Assembly: GCA_023634235.1 (NCBI GenBank)
Contig: JAMKCF010000020.1
Span: 4,030,001-4,094,000 of the forward strand
Reading direction: 5' to 3'
Length of the DNA: 64,000 bases
From: Pisaster brevispinus
Taxonomy: Eukaryota; Echinodermata; Asteroidea; Forcipulatida; Asteriidae
In this document: positions 23,201 to 32,319 of the stretch, piece by piece
Layout: each line of letters starts with the position of its first letter
Numbering within the stretch: the first letter of the stretch is position 1
The notes under the pieces: generated by a model
Databases searched by the model: none
Seen by the model: the letters and a program-made list of their open reading frames with translations, nothing else
Told to the model about the DNA's origin: nothing
Translations under genes and position numbers: made by a program

Positions 23201-26200
23201 TAATCAAACAGCATGGATACTTCAGCAACCATAATCCATTGGAAAATTCCACAGTTAACATGGCTACATGCATACACAGTAACATTGACCATTTGAAGCG
23301 TCAATCACTGGTTTTCTCAAACGATTTTCATGATATGTTTATTGTGATCAATTGCAAATTTCAAGGTATCAAGTCAAGGAAATCAACCAGGAAAATGAAT
23401 TTAACTGTTTCCTTAGGTCAATGTTAGTGGCTATTCAGATTATACGAAAATGTGGGTGGGTGGCTCAAAAGAAATAACTGAAAAACGAAATTCAGTATTC
23501 TATTCAAATAACAGAACAAAAAATTAAACCTGAAAAACAAATTAAGGGAAAAAATAAAAATAAAAATACATAGGCCTCCTGGTTGTCTGTCATGTGTGTG
23601 CAGCTTCATTGTTTTCAGTCAACCTTGTTTCATTTGCTAACCTCTGCTGACCTCTGCGCAGGATTTTCTGTTTTCTTACTAAGTTGCATGCTTGGAGCCA
23701 GGAAAAGCCATTGAAAACTCCGGAGCTGCTTTGAGAGCATTTGTTCAAAAATTGTGATTCATTTGAGGCATGGCCATTGTATTCCTGAGGAATGGGCAGA
23801 TTGAAAAATCAGTCAGTAAAAACTTGACATTTTTGGGTGGGTTGGACAAAACACTTTCGAAGAAGAAAAAAAATGAAGTTTTTAAACATTGGTTATCCTG
23901 AGGGGCCCTTTTCGTGAGTAACTATTTTGCCTACATTACAATCCAATACTTCTTTTAAATCACAAACATGAAGGAATCAACTAATTCAAAATGTCATTAC
24001 TAATGTTTTGTGTTTGTCTTTGTGTTTTATTTTCTGCGTTTTTCATTTCCATAGCTGTTAGGCTGTTTGAAATGTTTTAGTTACACTAGCAGAAATCTTG
24101 CCTCTTCTGATTGTATAAAAAAAATACAAAGAAGCTTGTCTCGTCTACGTTATGTAAAAAACAAAATACATTAGCAGTTAAAATGTAGCTGTACATTGTG
24201 TGCATTTTGTTAACATATATGTACCATGTTCATGTACATGTAGTATTGATCCAATTTCAACTGTCACCATCACCTACATGTACATGTACAGTAAAACTTG
24301 GTCACCAGGTTGTGCCATTTCTGGAGTAAGATTGCCCATGTCTTGTCATAATGCATTTTAGGCGATGCACGCATGGTGATACGTACACCATATCATTGTG
24401 CAATTTTTATACCATGCCCGATGTGGTATTTGAACACACTCTTTTCCTCTTGTAAAAAAAGTATTACCCCCCCAACCCCCCCCCCAAAAAAAAAAAAAAA
24501 AAAAACACCCCAAAAAACCCAACTTTAAAAAAAAAATACAATAAACAAATCCTGAGATTCCCAGAACAGAATGAAGACACAATAGAAGAGGGTACACCGT
24601 GCCACATATTATGTATAGAGCACCAGATGAAAATTTTGACCCACAAAATGGCAGACCATGTCTGTAACTGTATGTGATGTCAGTGCTGGGTTTTGTTGAG
24701 TGTAGACATGTATCCTGAAGCAACAAAGCAGATCTACACAGGTATACAGCAACAGTTAGCATGAAAATAATTCTACTAACCTATAGGTGCATACATAGGT
24801 ACATTCATATATGTACAAAATACTCCTCAAAATCTCATGTGCTACATGTGCTTGATAAGCGCGTTGAGACGCCTGTAGATAAAGTGCTGTATAAAAACTA
24901 GTTATTAGTACTATTATTATCACCCAAATCAGACATTTAGTAACATGTACTTTACATGCCAAGAAGTGAACATCCAAATATAGTTTTATAAAGATCAACT
25001 TGAACGAAGTTAATATTATTATTGATCATTGGTTATAGAAAGGTAAATCTGTGCGTTATGATTACATACATGTATTCTTGATCAGTAAAACTCACTTTAA
25101 AATGTTTCATAATGTCAAAAAACAAACATCTTTGCCTTGGGAAAAAAAACGCAGAGTTTCAGGAAAAGCCCCTTGGTGCATAGGAATCAAAAGAACACGG
25201 TGACGTAACATTACATGTATGGACTCGATCCAAGCAAGACAATGGAAAAATGTAAAGATACGAAAATTAACAACCTTCATTCAGTCCATGTTGTGGTGTA
25301 TTTTACATTGCGTCAAAACATTAACGCAAACATGCGTCAAAACATTGAGTGGTTTTTTGCTGGGTTTTGAGGCACTGTTACTCAGTGTTGATTTCACGCT
25401 GCGTTTTTATGGATGCTTGCTGAGAACCATCCAGACCACTGCCAGCAGCGAGAAAATACACTAGTTCAACTGAAGAGGCAGGGGGGCTTGTTTTTCCGAT
25501 CAAATTTCAACAAAATTACAGGGAGGAAAACTTTGCACAAGACACAAAAAAAACAAGGATAAATAGTCAAACTAGTTTGAATGATTTCGTTTGAGTTGCT
25601 CCTCTGGTGGAAAATCGTTTTAAAGGACAAGTCCATACCTGAGCCAAGCTCTCAAAATGAAAGAGATCATCTTTCTCAGTTCAATAGTCACCCAAACTCA
25701 TCCAATGTTTTTAAAATGCTATGCAGGTACAACAAGACGAAGAGTGGGCTGGCCACAGCGGGTCAGAAGACCACCTCAGCATTCAACACCTTCGGCTCAG
25801 CCGTCTCCAAGAAGCTTGGTGACATGAGAGATTCCAACACCTTCAAGTCTTTTGAGGAGAAGATGTCATCGGCAACAACCTCCATCAAGGTAGAAGTTTA
25901 TCACAGTGCAAAGCCTGTTACATACCCGGTGGTTCAGTGCTATTCTATGGCACGTATGAGGTCCTTTGGTCAAGTGTATGAATTTCAAAGAAATAGTTAG
26001 TGGCCTGACGTTTCGACCCTAGCAGAGCCTTCGAGAAAGACTCTGCTAGGGTCGAAACGTCAGGCCACTAACTATTTTTTTGCATTTATACCATAGGTCC
26101 TTTTGGTTGGTAAGCAGTTTGCAACAGCTAATTCTATTTTTCGTGTATGAATTTCCTTGTATTATTTACCATTATCAATAGATAGTTCCTACTTGAACAA

Positions 26201-28036
26201 GATGATAGCAGATCATTGTTTTAAAGGTAGGGTCATAGAGTGGTTTTTGTCAAGGCAATTCTGACTTACAGGCAAGTTACAAAGAAAGATGCACTAAAAG
26301 TCACATGTGAAAGTTTCAGCTGAATACAGTGTCTGCTTGCTGAGAACACTGCAGAAAAGCTGTTGTGGTTTTTTCACAAGATCGTGGAATCCCTCCACGT
26401 CTCCGGTCACAGCATTCACAAATGACACCAACCCTCAGAAATTTGCATGAATCTTTTCGTCAGACATGTCAGATTCAATTGATTTGGGGTGAAACATTTT
26501 TCAAACCATATTACTTTGAAGTTTATACTATCAACAGCTGTAGTGCTTCGTACCAGGCAAGTTTTAATGGTCATAAATTTTGGGAGTATTTACCAACTTA
26601 TTCAACCCTACATATAAATGTCCTTAGTGGCATGTCTTTTTGAGCAGTGAAGAGCACTGGACTCAAGCTCTGGTGTTTCTGATCAGCAGAGTGTTGGTCC
26701 GAGCCCTGGTCGTGGCACTTGTGTCCTTGAGCAAGATACTTTACTATAATTGCTCTGTCCAGTACAAATTTTTTTACAGTCTTGAGGATTTCCATCCAAA
26801 TTCAAACTCTGTCAAGGCCTAGTAGCTTCCTCATTTTAGAGTGGGGAAGGATTTGATTAATATCACGTTTAAGGATAAGATCACCGCACTGAAGCTCTGG
26901 TGTTTCTGATCAGCAGAGTGTGGGTTCGAGTCCAGTTCGAGTCCAATTGTTTCGTCCGTCGGATGGGTCGTAAAGCCGTTGGTTCCGTGTGTTGTGTAAT
27001 GCACTTAAAAGAACCCAGTGCACTTATCGTAAAGAGAAGGGGTTTGCCCCGATGTTCCTGGTTTGATTGGCTGCATATTGCACCACAGCACCTTGTTAAA
27101 CCATTACATGGTGCTATGTACAGATAAAAGGTGTCATACTTCAAAACATAGCTCCACACACCTTGCAGGAAAAACACTGAATGATAAAGCGCCGTGAGTG
27201 TCACTGAGTGACAGATTTTCGTGCTATATAAGAAGCCACTATTGAAGGAGTTTGGGTTAACATTTACACTCATTCTTCAGCCGAGCCAGCAATTAAAACA
27301 AGTCCTTTATATCTCGGGGAAACAATTTAAAATAAGGGAATAAAAGAGTGGCGCGAGTTCTTAAACGGCCGTTTAAAACCGGTAGGGTCGTGGCCGTGCG
27401 ATAAAGGCCCTCGCCTTCGGCTCGGGCCTTTATCGCACAGCCACGACCCTGCAAGGTTTTAAACAGCCATTTAAGAATGAGTCACTACTCTTTTATTCCC
27501 ATTCATAAATGCCGTTTTGTTAAAAAGCAAAAAAATGTTATAGACAATCTGTTACAATCTGCTTCGCAGCGAATTTCCGAAGTTTGTACATTTTCAAAAA
27601 CTTTTTAAAAGTTATGATTGGTGCGCGTTGGGTTGTGTGTACGCGCGTGTAAAAATAGATTACGCGCTGGTACTAATAGCTATATATTGCGTTGCATTCC
27701 GCATAATTAAATTAGCCTACATGAGCTTGCGCGCCCAACACGCGAAGCCAGCCTGTTTTAAACAGCTCCAGCTGGTCTTTATCAGCCGTTTAAACACCCC
27801 CACATGACATGCTCTCCACCAATAGATATAGCGAAACTGTCTGGGGTATTTATGAATAAAGGTTACTAACATCCAACTTTCTGAAATTTCTTCTCCAGAC
27901 AAAGGTCGGTGGAGGAAAGACACAAGAGTCCAGTTTTGATGAGGTACTCCAGAGCACAGCGAGCGCTGAGCAACAGAATGACTCACACGTTAACTCAGCA
28001 CTCGTCCCAGAAGACCAAGAAAAGATTCCGTTGTAG
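11188..28036 (+). CDS. TPD52: Tumor protein D52 family protein (TPD52-like), short isoform, 5 exons
   Basis: Joined exons 11188-11257, 17365-17504, 21789-21937, 25727-25889 and 27899-28036 give 660 nt, 219 residues plus stop. All junctions are GT-AG and phases agree (1, 0, 2, 0). Residues 1-70 are acidic and Pro/Ser-rich. A coiled coil runs from about 56 to 92 (EEERERLRAELAE, then ESDILTLRQTLRAKE). The family block IKRKLGI follows at 92-98, then an A-Y-x-K-T segment, FKSFEEK, and KVGGGK with F-x-EVL near the end. Vertebrate D52 proteins are about 180-225 residues, so the length fits. The family forms homo- and heteromers through the coiled coil and is linked to vesicle trafficking and lipid droplets (known of the family). 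The start at 11188 sits in a good context (AAGATGG). An in-frame ATG at 11026 would add a hydrophobic extension unlike the family, so I did not use it. Which vertebrate paralogue (D52, D53, D54) it matches cannot be told by eye; it is probably a pro-orthologue. Confidence 0.92.
11460..12850 (+). repeat. Two diverged copies of a repeat in TPD52 intron 1
   Basis: Copies at about 11460-11800 and 12391-12845 share GATTAGAA.TCA, GGGATGCGGTTGGTAC, CTGTCACCTCGCTAAA, GGATGGATTC and CTGTATTCAG.TGAAA. A related inverted stretch lies at 26285-26350. The spacer includes CA-rich AT-rich sequence without genes. Confidence 0.6.
13266..13460 (-). pseudogene. Possible LINE C-terminus relic
   Basis: The minus strand reads GLGRTYISQIQDDLKAIGLI, then TARAAPDRVGWQREI-like sequence to a stop. 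I-x-x-D-L-x-x-x-G followed by A-x-DR-x-x-W is the pattern seen just after the reverse transcriptase in jockey/CR1-type LINE proteins. It has no intact upstream frame and a stop precedes it. The call rests on a short motif only. Confidence 0.35.
13685..13804. repeat. MITE with CAGGCCTGGAATT ends
   Basis: It has inverted ends CAGGCCTGGAATTATA and GAAATTCCAGGCCTGG, with a repeat of TTGCCCTCTCAAAGATGAAA. Relatives lie at 41498-41670 and 53130-53290. Confidence 0.6.
13833..13985. repeat. MITE of the GGGCCCAATTT family
   Basis: It starts GGGCCCAATTTACG and contains CTTAGCA, GTGACTGGTT and CTCAGCAGAAA, shared with copies at 31328-31520, 53771-54022 and 60246-60430. The right end is degraded. Confidence 0.5.
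16493..16808 (+). CDS. TPD52: TPD52 alternative first exon B (coding part)
   Basis: It encodes 105 residues plus one base, with donor CAG|GTGGAA at 16809. The start has G at -3. Base composition (GC-rich, varied codons) differs sharply from the AT-rich intron around it, as expected for coding sequence. Downstream of the donor the reading frame runs into T-rich, cysteine- and phenylalanine-rich translation, which marks the true exon end. Confidence 0.78.
16493..28036 (+). CDS. TPD52: TPD52-like, long isoform from an alternative first exon
   Basis: Exon 16493-16808 replaces exon 11188-11257 and joins 17365-17504, 21789-21937, 25727-25889 and 27899-28036, giving 906 nt, 301 residues plus stop. 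The 316-nt exon ends in phase 1 at CAG|GTGGAA, the same phase as the upstream first exon, so both splice cleanly to 17365. The added N-terminus starts basic (MRRTKKKS), continues Ser/Thr-rich, and ends with acidic clusters (SSDDCELSEDY, PDDDEEDVPDEGS). It has no domain I recognise. Vertebrate TPD52 also uses alternative promoters giving different N-termini (the PrLZ form), so the architecture has precedent. That the exon is transcribed is inference; the long open frame, donor and phase match support it. Confidence 0.78.
16916..17105 (+). repeat. Dispersed repeat (pair with 29409-29590)
   Basis: It shares GCCAGCAGGACCAGTTAGCT, TTCATTTCACT.GTCC, TGGACCACTT.GAG and GTGGACCACTGTTA with 29409-29590. 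It lies just after TPD52 first exon B. Confidence 0.6.
17365..17504 (+). CDS. TPD52: TPD52 common exon: acidic linker and start of coiled coil
   Basis: The acceptor is TTTTTACAG and the donor GAG|GTAACG. It encodes residues 24-70 of the short form: EEPLSSPDSTPLYDNTPAST, a Pro-rich linker, then EQNEEERERLRAELAE, the first heptads of the D52 coiled coil. It starts in phase 1 and ends in phase 0. Confidence 0.92.
17608..17923. mobile_element. piggyBac-like MITE inserted at TTAA
   Basis: It is flanked on both sides by TTAA (17604-17607, 17924-17927), with inverted ends ACCTTTAGAG and CTCTAAAGGG, so TTAA plus CCCTTT as in piggyBac elements. It is 316 bp with no ORF. Confidence 0.7.
17985..20238. 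mobile_element. 2.25-kb DNA transposon with TCAAAT target duplication
   Basis: The ends CAGGGATGTGATT and AATCACATCCCTG are perfect 13-bp inverted repeats, flanked by TCAAAT at 17979-17984 and 20239-20244. The empty site is seen in the relative near 57104 (TTTTTCAATTGAACAACAAT). It contains a decayed two-exon transposase-like gene and a GC-rich hairpin region (20112-20200). The 6-bp duplication points to IS3EU or a related superfamily, though hAT cannot be excluded. Confidence 0.72.
18533..19696 (+). pseudogene. Decayed transposase-like gene, zinc-finger N-terminal part, two exons
   Basis: Exon 1 starts at 18533 (MAVLLHGDASVGEIDNGVKN, KFRWDWLQE) and reaches CNYCNDTINYATSGKK. A 7-A run at 18737-18743 then breaks the frame. 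The next frame continues with LVSHVKHPKHVKAWH and PLLDRVANK, so the zinc ligands C-x2-C and H-x5-H are split by the frameshift. A TAG at 18897 precedes a donor CAG|GTAAGA at 18904. Exon 2 (19538-19696, acceptor TTTTCAG) reads AMVLGVMAEHSLPMTMAPVV, DLAKELAKDSKVLSTLSMDR to TAG. The organisation recalls transposon-derived proteins common in echinoderms and cnidarians (finger, DRVAN, AEHSLP, LSxDRT). Exon phases do not match. No catalytic domain remains. Confidence 0.6.
21106..21340 (-). repeat. tRNA-Lys-like SINE, copy 1
   Basis: The minus strand begins GGCCAGACAGCTCAGTTGGT, with AGAGCGCCGGC and GGTTCAAATCCC (A and B boxes), then a non-tRNA body with CAGGTTGTGTCG-like sequence upstream in plus coordinates. 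The acceptor-stem halves do not pair, so it is not a working tRNA gene. Relatives lie at 42130-42400 and 42440-42545. Confidence 0.65.
21378..21738 (-). repeat. SINE, near full-length (360 bp)
   Basis: It is the sister copy of 8895-9256, same orientation and boundaries: ATGAGATATCGCCCAACTCA at the tail side, GGCCACGACACGCCA at the promoter side. It ends 50 bp before a TPD52 exon. A TTATTATTATTA run follows at the promoter side. Confidence 0.75.
21789..21937 (+). CDS. TPD52: TPD52 exon: coiled coil and IKRKLGI block
   Basis: The acceptor is TTCATCAG and the donor GC|GTAAGT. The translation begins VESDILTLRQTLRAKE and contains IKRKLGI and KHGWQNFQQSNA, the best-conserved part of the D52 family. 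It starts in phase 0 and ends in phase 2. It lies only 50 bp downstream of a SINE copy. Confidence 0.95.
22085..22405 (-). repeat. SINE, second subfamily
   Basis: It shares the promoter region (GGGATTCAAACCC, CGGCCAGGACACGCCAC in plus orientation) and a body with CAGCCTGTGCTGCCAAAT and TACCCATTTACC with 30950-31190. Confidence 0.65.
22575..22762. repeat. Long hairpin repeat, core arms about 60 bp
   Basis: GCTTTTTATTCTACTGCCGC and GCGGCAGTAGAATAAAAAGC face each other around a 19-bp loop, and pairing continues out to ACTAGCTGTGTAGAT/ATCTACACAGCTAGT and weakly beyond. It is in a TPD52 intron. Confidence 0.8.
24430..24660 (-). repeat. Dispersed repeat, copy 2 of 3
   Basis: It is an inverted copy of 6186-6400, with expanded C and A runs at 24465-24535. 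It explains the hydrophobic minus-strand ORFs here. Confidence 0.55.
24850..24920 (+). repeat. SINE tail fragment
   Basis: It holds GCGCGTTGAGACGCCTGTAG, TAAAGTGCTGTATAAAAACT and an ATTATTATTA-like tail, matching the 3' end of the long SINE subfamily. Confidence 0.45.
25727..25889 (+). CDS. TPD52: TPD52 exon: A-Y-N-K-T to FKSFEEK region
   Basis: The acceptor is CTATGCAG and the donor AAG|GTAGAA. The first base completes the Ala codon, then YNKTKSGLATAGQKTTSAF, VSKKLGDMRDSNTFKSFEEK and SSATTSIK follow. It matches the family segment around KKLEDVKNSPTFKSFEEK. A hairpin repeat begins about 105 bp after the donor. Confidence 0.95.
25994..26074. repeat. Near-perfect 81-bp hairpin
   Basis: TAGTTAGTGGCCTGACGTTT and its inverse AAACGTCAGGCCACTAACTA bracket CGACCCTAGCAGAG/CTCTGCTAGGGTCG and a short loop TTCGAGAAAG. 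A decayed single arm lies at 60174-60230 (GAGAAAGACTCTGATAG..TCAGGCCAA). Confidence 0.8.
26645..26740 (+). repeat. SINE head fragment
   Basis: GCTCTGGTGTTTCTGATCAG, CAGAGTGTTGGTCCGAGCCC and CTTGTGTCCTTGAGCAA form the tRNA-derived head only. Confidence 0.6.
26885..27245 (+). repeat. SINE, long subfamily, nearly complete
   Basis: The head is CTGAAGCTCTGGTGTTTCTG with B box GGGTTCGAGTCC. The body has GGATGGGTCGTAAAGCCGTT and GCTGCATATTGCACCACAGC. The tail has GTGCTATATAAGAAGCCACT. Confidence 0.7.
27336..27500. repeat. 165-bp hairpin element with GGGAATAAAAGAGT ends
   Basis: The arms meet at GGCCCTCGCC/TTCGGCTCGGGCC near 27417. Outer arms are GGGAATAAAAGAGTGGCGCG and its imperfect inverse ending ACTCTTTTATTCCC. 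Internal arms include TTCTTAAACGGCCGTTTAAA. It is about 400 bp upstream of the last TPD52 exon. Confidence 0.75.
27899..28036 (+). CDS. TPD52: TPD52 last coding exon
   Basis: The acceptor is TTCTCCAG. It encodes 45 residues and a TAG stop: TKVGGGKTQESSFDEVLQST, then an acidic Q/E/S-rich tail ending PEDQEKIPL. It corresponds to the KVGGxK...F-x-EVL C-terminus of vertebrate D52. The 3' UTR begins at 28037; its end was not identified. Confidence 0.93.
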   Translation, partial: TKVGGGKTQESSFDEVLQSTASAEQQNDSHVNSALVPEDQEKIPL

Positions 28037-29408
28037 ATTCCATTTCTCTTCGTTCGGTCATTTGTTTTTCTTTGTTTATTTTGGAGCTGGCTGTATCTTT
28101 ATCCATCATGCCTGGCCCTCATCTCCCTGCTCAACTGTACTGTCATCATATCATCATGTCAGTGCAAAAAAGTTTGTAATAATGGCGTACAAGAAAGTAC
28201 TCTGTGCAAATATGAACGCATCTCGGTGCCCGTAGGTTTTTAGAGCTGGGTATTTAGGGAGTTGCTTCAACTTGCTATAAGAAGCCGTTTTCAGTCCAAA
28301 AAATGCATGCGTGCTTAAAGGGTACCAGACTGGACTTCACTTTTGGTTGTGCTTCATTTGGACACAAGATGGCGTCCAGCAACCACGTGACCATATGAAA
28401 CTGGTCCCTCCATGTCGCAATTCTCTCAGCTCACAGCTCTAGAGAACTTGCTGTCAGAGTACATCTGGGAGATTTACAGTGAGATATGGTGCTTGTGCCA
28501 TTCTAAACACAAGTGTTGTGTGGATGCGATTTTTGAATATATACAAGAGTTTTTGCACTGACAGGACAACGTATGCTTTGTAGTGTTCGCGTTTCTCTGT
28601 TTTATGTTTCTCCATAACCCTCCTCCTTCTCTCTTTTCACATTCCAGCTTTCTATTTGTCTCATCAGGTCATCCCACTTCACTGACTTCCTCTTATCATC
28701 TCCATCTCTGTAGGAATTCTAGTCTTAATTCATTTTCTGTTTGATTGTCATTCCTTCCGTTTTTCATCTTAAATATTTTGTTTTATTTTTCTTTCAGCTC
28801 ATACTTTCCCTCTTCCTAGTCTAAAACTAAGTGTTTCTATTACATTTTACTTCATCATGTTCATGTGGGATTGTTTCATCGTGTCAGTGCAAAGGTGTCT
28901 CCAAAATCCTTCTGTTTTTTCTTCCCAACACCCAAGTTTGAAGTTGAAAGATTTAATTGATGTATCCTGCTAAATCCACCACAGATGTACACACTAAGGC
29001 TCCTTCTCAAAACATTTCCAGCAGAACTTGCAGATAGACTTCTCCACAGTTGTTTTTCAAAACCCACAAGATATCCTCAAAAAGTCCAATTATACTGTGG
29101 ATAAGATTGAGGGGTAATTACTACATACAAGACGCTTTGATTACAAGAGGACAAAACCACAGACCTTGAGATTCTTTTGGAAACTAGAAGGTGGTCCAGG
29201 TTAAGCACTGTGTTTGACTTTGCAGAAGTATTGAGGCTAAAAAGTGTCCTTTGAGCAGTAAAACAGGCGGGTCACAAGGCGTATAGGGCTATGAGATCTT
29301 ATCAGTTGGCCAAACCATAGACTGCTTGGTCTGTTAACATACTTGCGGATAAAATGAGCTTTGCAAAAACATAACTGTGAAAAAGATCCATCCATAACTT
29401 TTTCTGTG

Positions 29409-29590
29409 ACTAGCCAGCAGGACCAGTTAGCTTTTCATTTCACTGGTCCGTTAGCTGTTGCACTCGTCCATAATTCATATTAAAAAGAGACGCTTTTCAA
29501 AGCTAAACAAGCCCAGCTGGACCACTTGGAGAGAATTTTGGCTGGTCTTTAGATGTTTTAACTAGCAGTGGACCACTGTTAGGGGAGAAC
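29409..29590 (+). repeat. Dispersed repeat (pair with 16916-17105)
   Basis: It has the same order of blocks as the copy at 16916: GCCAGCAGGACCAGTTAGCT through GTGGACCACTGTTAGGGGAG. Confidence 0.6.
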
Positions 29591-29774
29591 GCTGTTATCT
29601 TGAATGATTTACCCTTGGCAGATAAACTTTCCTGCAACTTATCCTGGAATAGATTTGAGAAGGTGCCTAACTCTACAACACTGTTATGTGACGTTGCTGT
29701 ACGAGGCCTCTCTTGTACGACAACATTACAAAGCACAAGTACAAGTACACGGTTTTTGCACTGATTCGATAAGT

Positions 29775-29957
29775 TCATCCCTCCACCTGGGGAATGTTTT
29801 TGGCAACCCCTTCCAGAAACTTCTTGGAGCTTCGGTCGTTGATTTTTTGCAAGTTCAATTCAGCCCCGGTGACGTAGGGGTTCAGACCAAACCATAACGG
29901 AGTTGTTGGCATGGTTTGGTTTGGTTTCATAATGGCTGATTGTACAAACCAACACAA
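29775..29957 (-). pseudogene. Unrecognised short ORF, possible coding relic
   Basis: The minus strand reads GLNPYVTGAELNLQKINDRS then KKFLEGVAKNIPQVEG and stop; the composition looks protein-like. Neighbouring frames downstream (29590-29775) stay open in pieces, as in a broken element. I do not recognise the family. Its left boundary abuts a dispersed repeat. Confidence 0.25.
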
Positions 29958-30175
29958 TTCTTTTTAAGATGACAATTATTGAAGCTCGCCAATCGAGTGA
30001 TGATATTAAAATCATAAAGACTCAGTTTCATTTCACGAAAGTAAAATATTTTGAGAACATTAATTTTCAAGAGGTACAATAAATATACCCTGACCTGTTG
30101 CAACGACCATCTTTGGACCAAAATTGTTTTGGTTGGTGATTTGGAATTTTAGAAACTTGTTTCTGGTCAAGGTTA
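29884..30175 (+). repeat. Dispersed repeat (pair with 45275-45585)
   Basis: It shares CAAACCATAAC.GAGTTGTT, ATATTTTGAGAACATTAA, TTTCAAGAG and ACTTGTTTCTGGTCA with 45275-45585. Confidence 0.6.
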
Positions 30176-30643
30176 CCTAAGCATTCATCCTGCTCCCTCC
30201 TTGACTCCAATTTCGTTTCCTTTTTTGTCTTCTTGTCTCATCTGATTCTCTTCTCATCTCTCTATTTTCTTCTCTTTAACACTGTTCCCACCGCTGTAGA
30301 TGAGATCAGTTGACTGGGTACTGTGGAGTTCAACAACCATGGATGATTTTTGGGGAACTCAAATCCACGGAACTCAAAATCTCAACTGACTTGACTTCAG
30401 TCAAGCCGCCTTCTCTACCCGCATCATCTCCATTTGTCTTGACTTGACTCCTCTTTCACGATCATCTTCATCCATTTTCTGTGCATCATCTTTTACATGC
30501 ATCACCCTTTTTTTGTAGCATGCTTATTTTTTTATGTAACCCTAACAGAAGTTCCATACTTACTCCTGAAAGAGAGTTGCCTGAAAATAAACCAATCTTT
30601 CTGATGAACAAATTTGACAATCTCCCTGATTGGCAGCTCTGTA

Positions 30644-30834
30644 AAGCCCGGTTCATACTTCCTGCGAATGCGAATGCGAAGTGAATGTTGACGTCACAAA
30701 TTCGCAACAAATATTCGCAAGAGTTCAGCTGCGCTCAACTCTTGCGAATATTCGCAGCGAAAACAGAGTTGTGACGTCAAATTCACGTCACATTCGCTTC
30801 GCATTCGCATTCGCAGGAAGTATGAACCAGGCTT
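30644..30834. mobile_element. MITE, foldback, TA target (191 bp)
   Basis: The ends AAGCCCGGTTCATACTTCCT and AGGAAGTATGAACCAGGCTT are flanked by TA. Further inside, GCGAATGCGAATGCGAAG is matched by CTTCGCATTCGCATTCGC, and CGCAAGAGTT by AACTCTTGCG around the centre, so nearly the whole element folds on itself. The TA duplication suggests Tc1/mariner. Confidence 0.75.
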
Positions 30835-30949
30835 TACTCATATTCACCAGCATCAGAAATCTCATTATGTGAATAATTGTTGTGAATCAATGTCTTGAAA
30901 TTCGTAGTAATAACAAAAATTGACATTTTTCGAGCATCAATGCCAATTT

Positions 30950-31190
30950 TCATTATGCCATCTGAGCTCCTTGGGGAGTATGCAGCCTGTGCTACCAAAT
31001 ATGTAGCACACCAAGCTAAACCAATCACACGAACCATCTCTACCCTCACAGGTACCCATTTACCCCTGGGTGATGGGAAGCAATTATAGTTAAGTGCCTT
31101 GCTCAAGGGCACAAGTGTCATGAATGGAATTCGAACCCACACCCTGATGACCATTGAATCTAGTGCGCTAGACCACTCATCAGTTATTAT
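30950..31190 (-). repeat. SINE, second subfamily
   Basis: It is a copy of the 22085-22405 type: CAGCCTGTGCTACCAAAT, TACCCATTTACCCCTGGGTG, then GGCACAAGTGTCATGAATGG and GAATTCGAACCCACACC. Confidence 0.65.
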
Positions 31191-31327
31191 CAATAACATA
31201 AATTCAACATATCAATTCACACACAAAATAAAAAAGCGTCTAGAAAATTCGGTTTCTGACATCTGTATTAAATGTTATGCAAGTAAATGTGGAATTACTC
31301 ACAAATCATCCATCATCTTGCCACCTA

Positions 31328-31520
31328 GGCCCAATTTCATAGAGCTGCTTAAGCACAAAAAGTAGCTGAGCTCAACAAAATTATGCTTACCAGAATAAGG
31401 TTACCAGTTAAAATACCATGTCACATGTACAATCTGTGACTGGTATCCTGCATATTCATGCTTAGCAGAAATGCTTTTAAGCAATGTTTTCTGCGTAAGC
31501 AGCTCTCTGAAATTGGGTCC
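31328..31520. repeat. MITE of the GGGCCCAATTT family
   Basis: The ends are GGCCCAATTTCATAGAGCTG and CAGCTCTCTGAAATTGGGTC, with inner GCTTAAGC/GC.TAAGC repeats. It is the best-preserved copy in the window. Confidence 0.7.
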
Positions 31521-32319
31521 CGCTCTTATCCGAGTCTTGTTAAACTGCCATTCATACCAAAGCAACCTTGAGGCCAGGCATGCCAAGTCCAACGTTGTGC
31601 ATGTCACTTTACACATCTGCTTATAGATTTTGATGGATTTCTGAAAGTTTGTTGCTCAAGTGGGTCATCTTTTGTGGATCTCCTTTTCTTGTTTCTTCCG
31701 AGGAGTCAGTCTGTATAAATGCATGTCTGATATACACGTTAAGTCATCAGGATATATACATGTGTTAAATGCGTTGATGGGCTTGGATGGTGTCTGCTTA
31801 CAGCAGAGTGGCAGTAAATTTATATCTTTGTCTTTTCTTGTCACGAATGTAAGAGGAGTATCACAGAAACAGTATATATATTTTAATAAACTGAAGAAAT
31901 TTATGAAATTGGCCATCTATCATCCCCTATGAAAAATTTATGAATTTTTTAGAGAAAAAAAATGTACGTGTGGGTGTACATTGTTCTATAATGTTATGTC
32001 TGTAATGTTTGAAGCATTTAAAAAAAAATGAAACAAAAACGCCTTGTTACTTACATTAGTTCTAGCCAGTTATGTGCACAAACAGACATAAAAAAAGAAG
32101 AAGAAGAAAAAAAAAATATAAAAAAAACAAGTTTATATCTTTATTGGCTCTGGACGCTTGTGTGGGTTATAAATGTTGAAAAGCCCATTGGTTGCCTTGT
32201 GTGTTTACACATGATAAACTTTGGTTTCGCCATCATGGAAGTCAGTGTGTTACTTACATGTATTATTCAGCTCGCATTGAGACAACTCGCGCATGGGGAG
32301 ACACACACCATATCTTTAC

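Larger units (their letters stand above)
28037..30640 (+). other. TPD52 3' UTR and downstream DNA
   Basis: It starts after the TAG at 28034-28036. It is pyrimidine-rich in places (28610-28800, 30180-30300). AATAAA occurs at about 30068 but no polyadenylation site can be assigned. Repeats at 29409-29590 and 29884-30175 lie inside. Confidence 0.5.

Noticed and set aside
24358..24762. 134-codon minus-strand ORF with a long Phe and Gly run
   Set aside because: It is created by poly-A and poly-C runs within a dispersed repeat.
27909..28235. 108-codon ORF overlapping the last TPD52 exon
   Set aside because: It is in the wrong frame relative to the phase-consistent splice junction at 27899, whose frame gives the D52 C-terminus.
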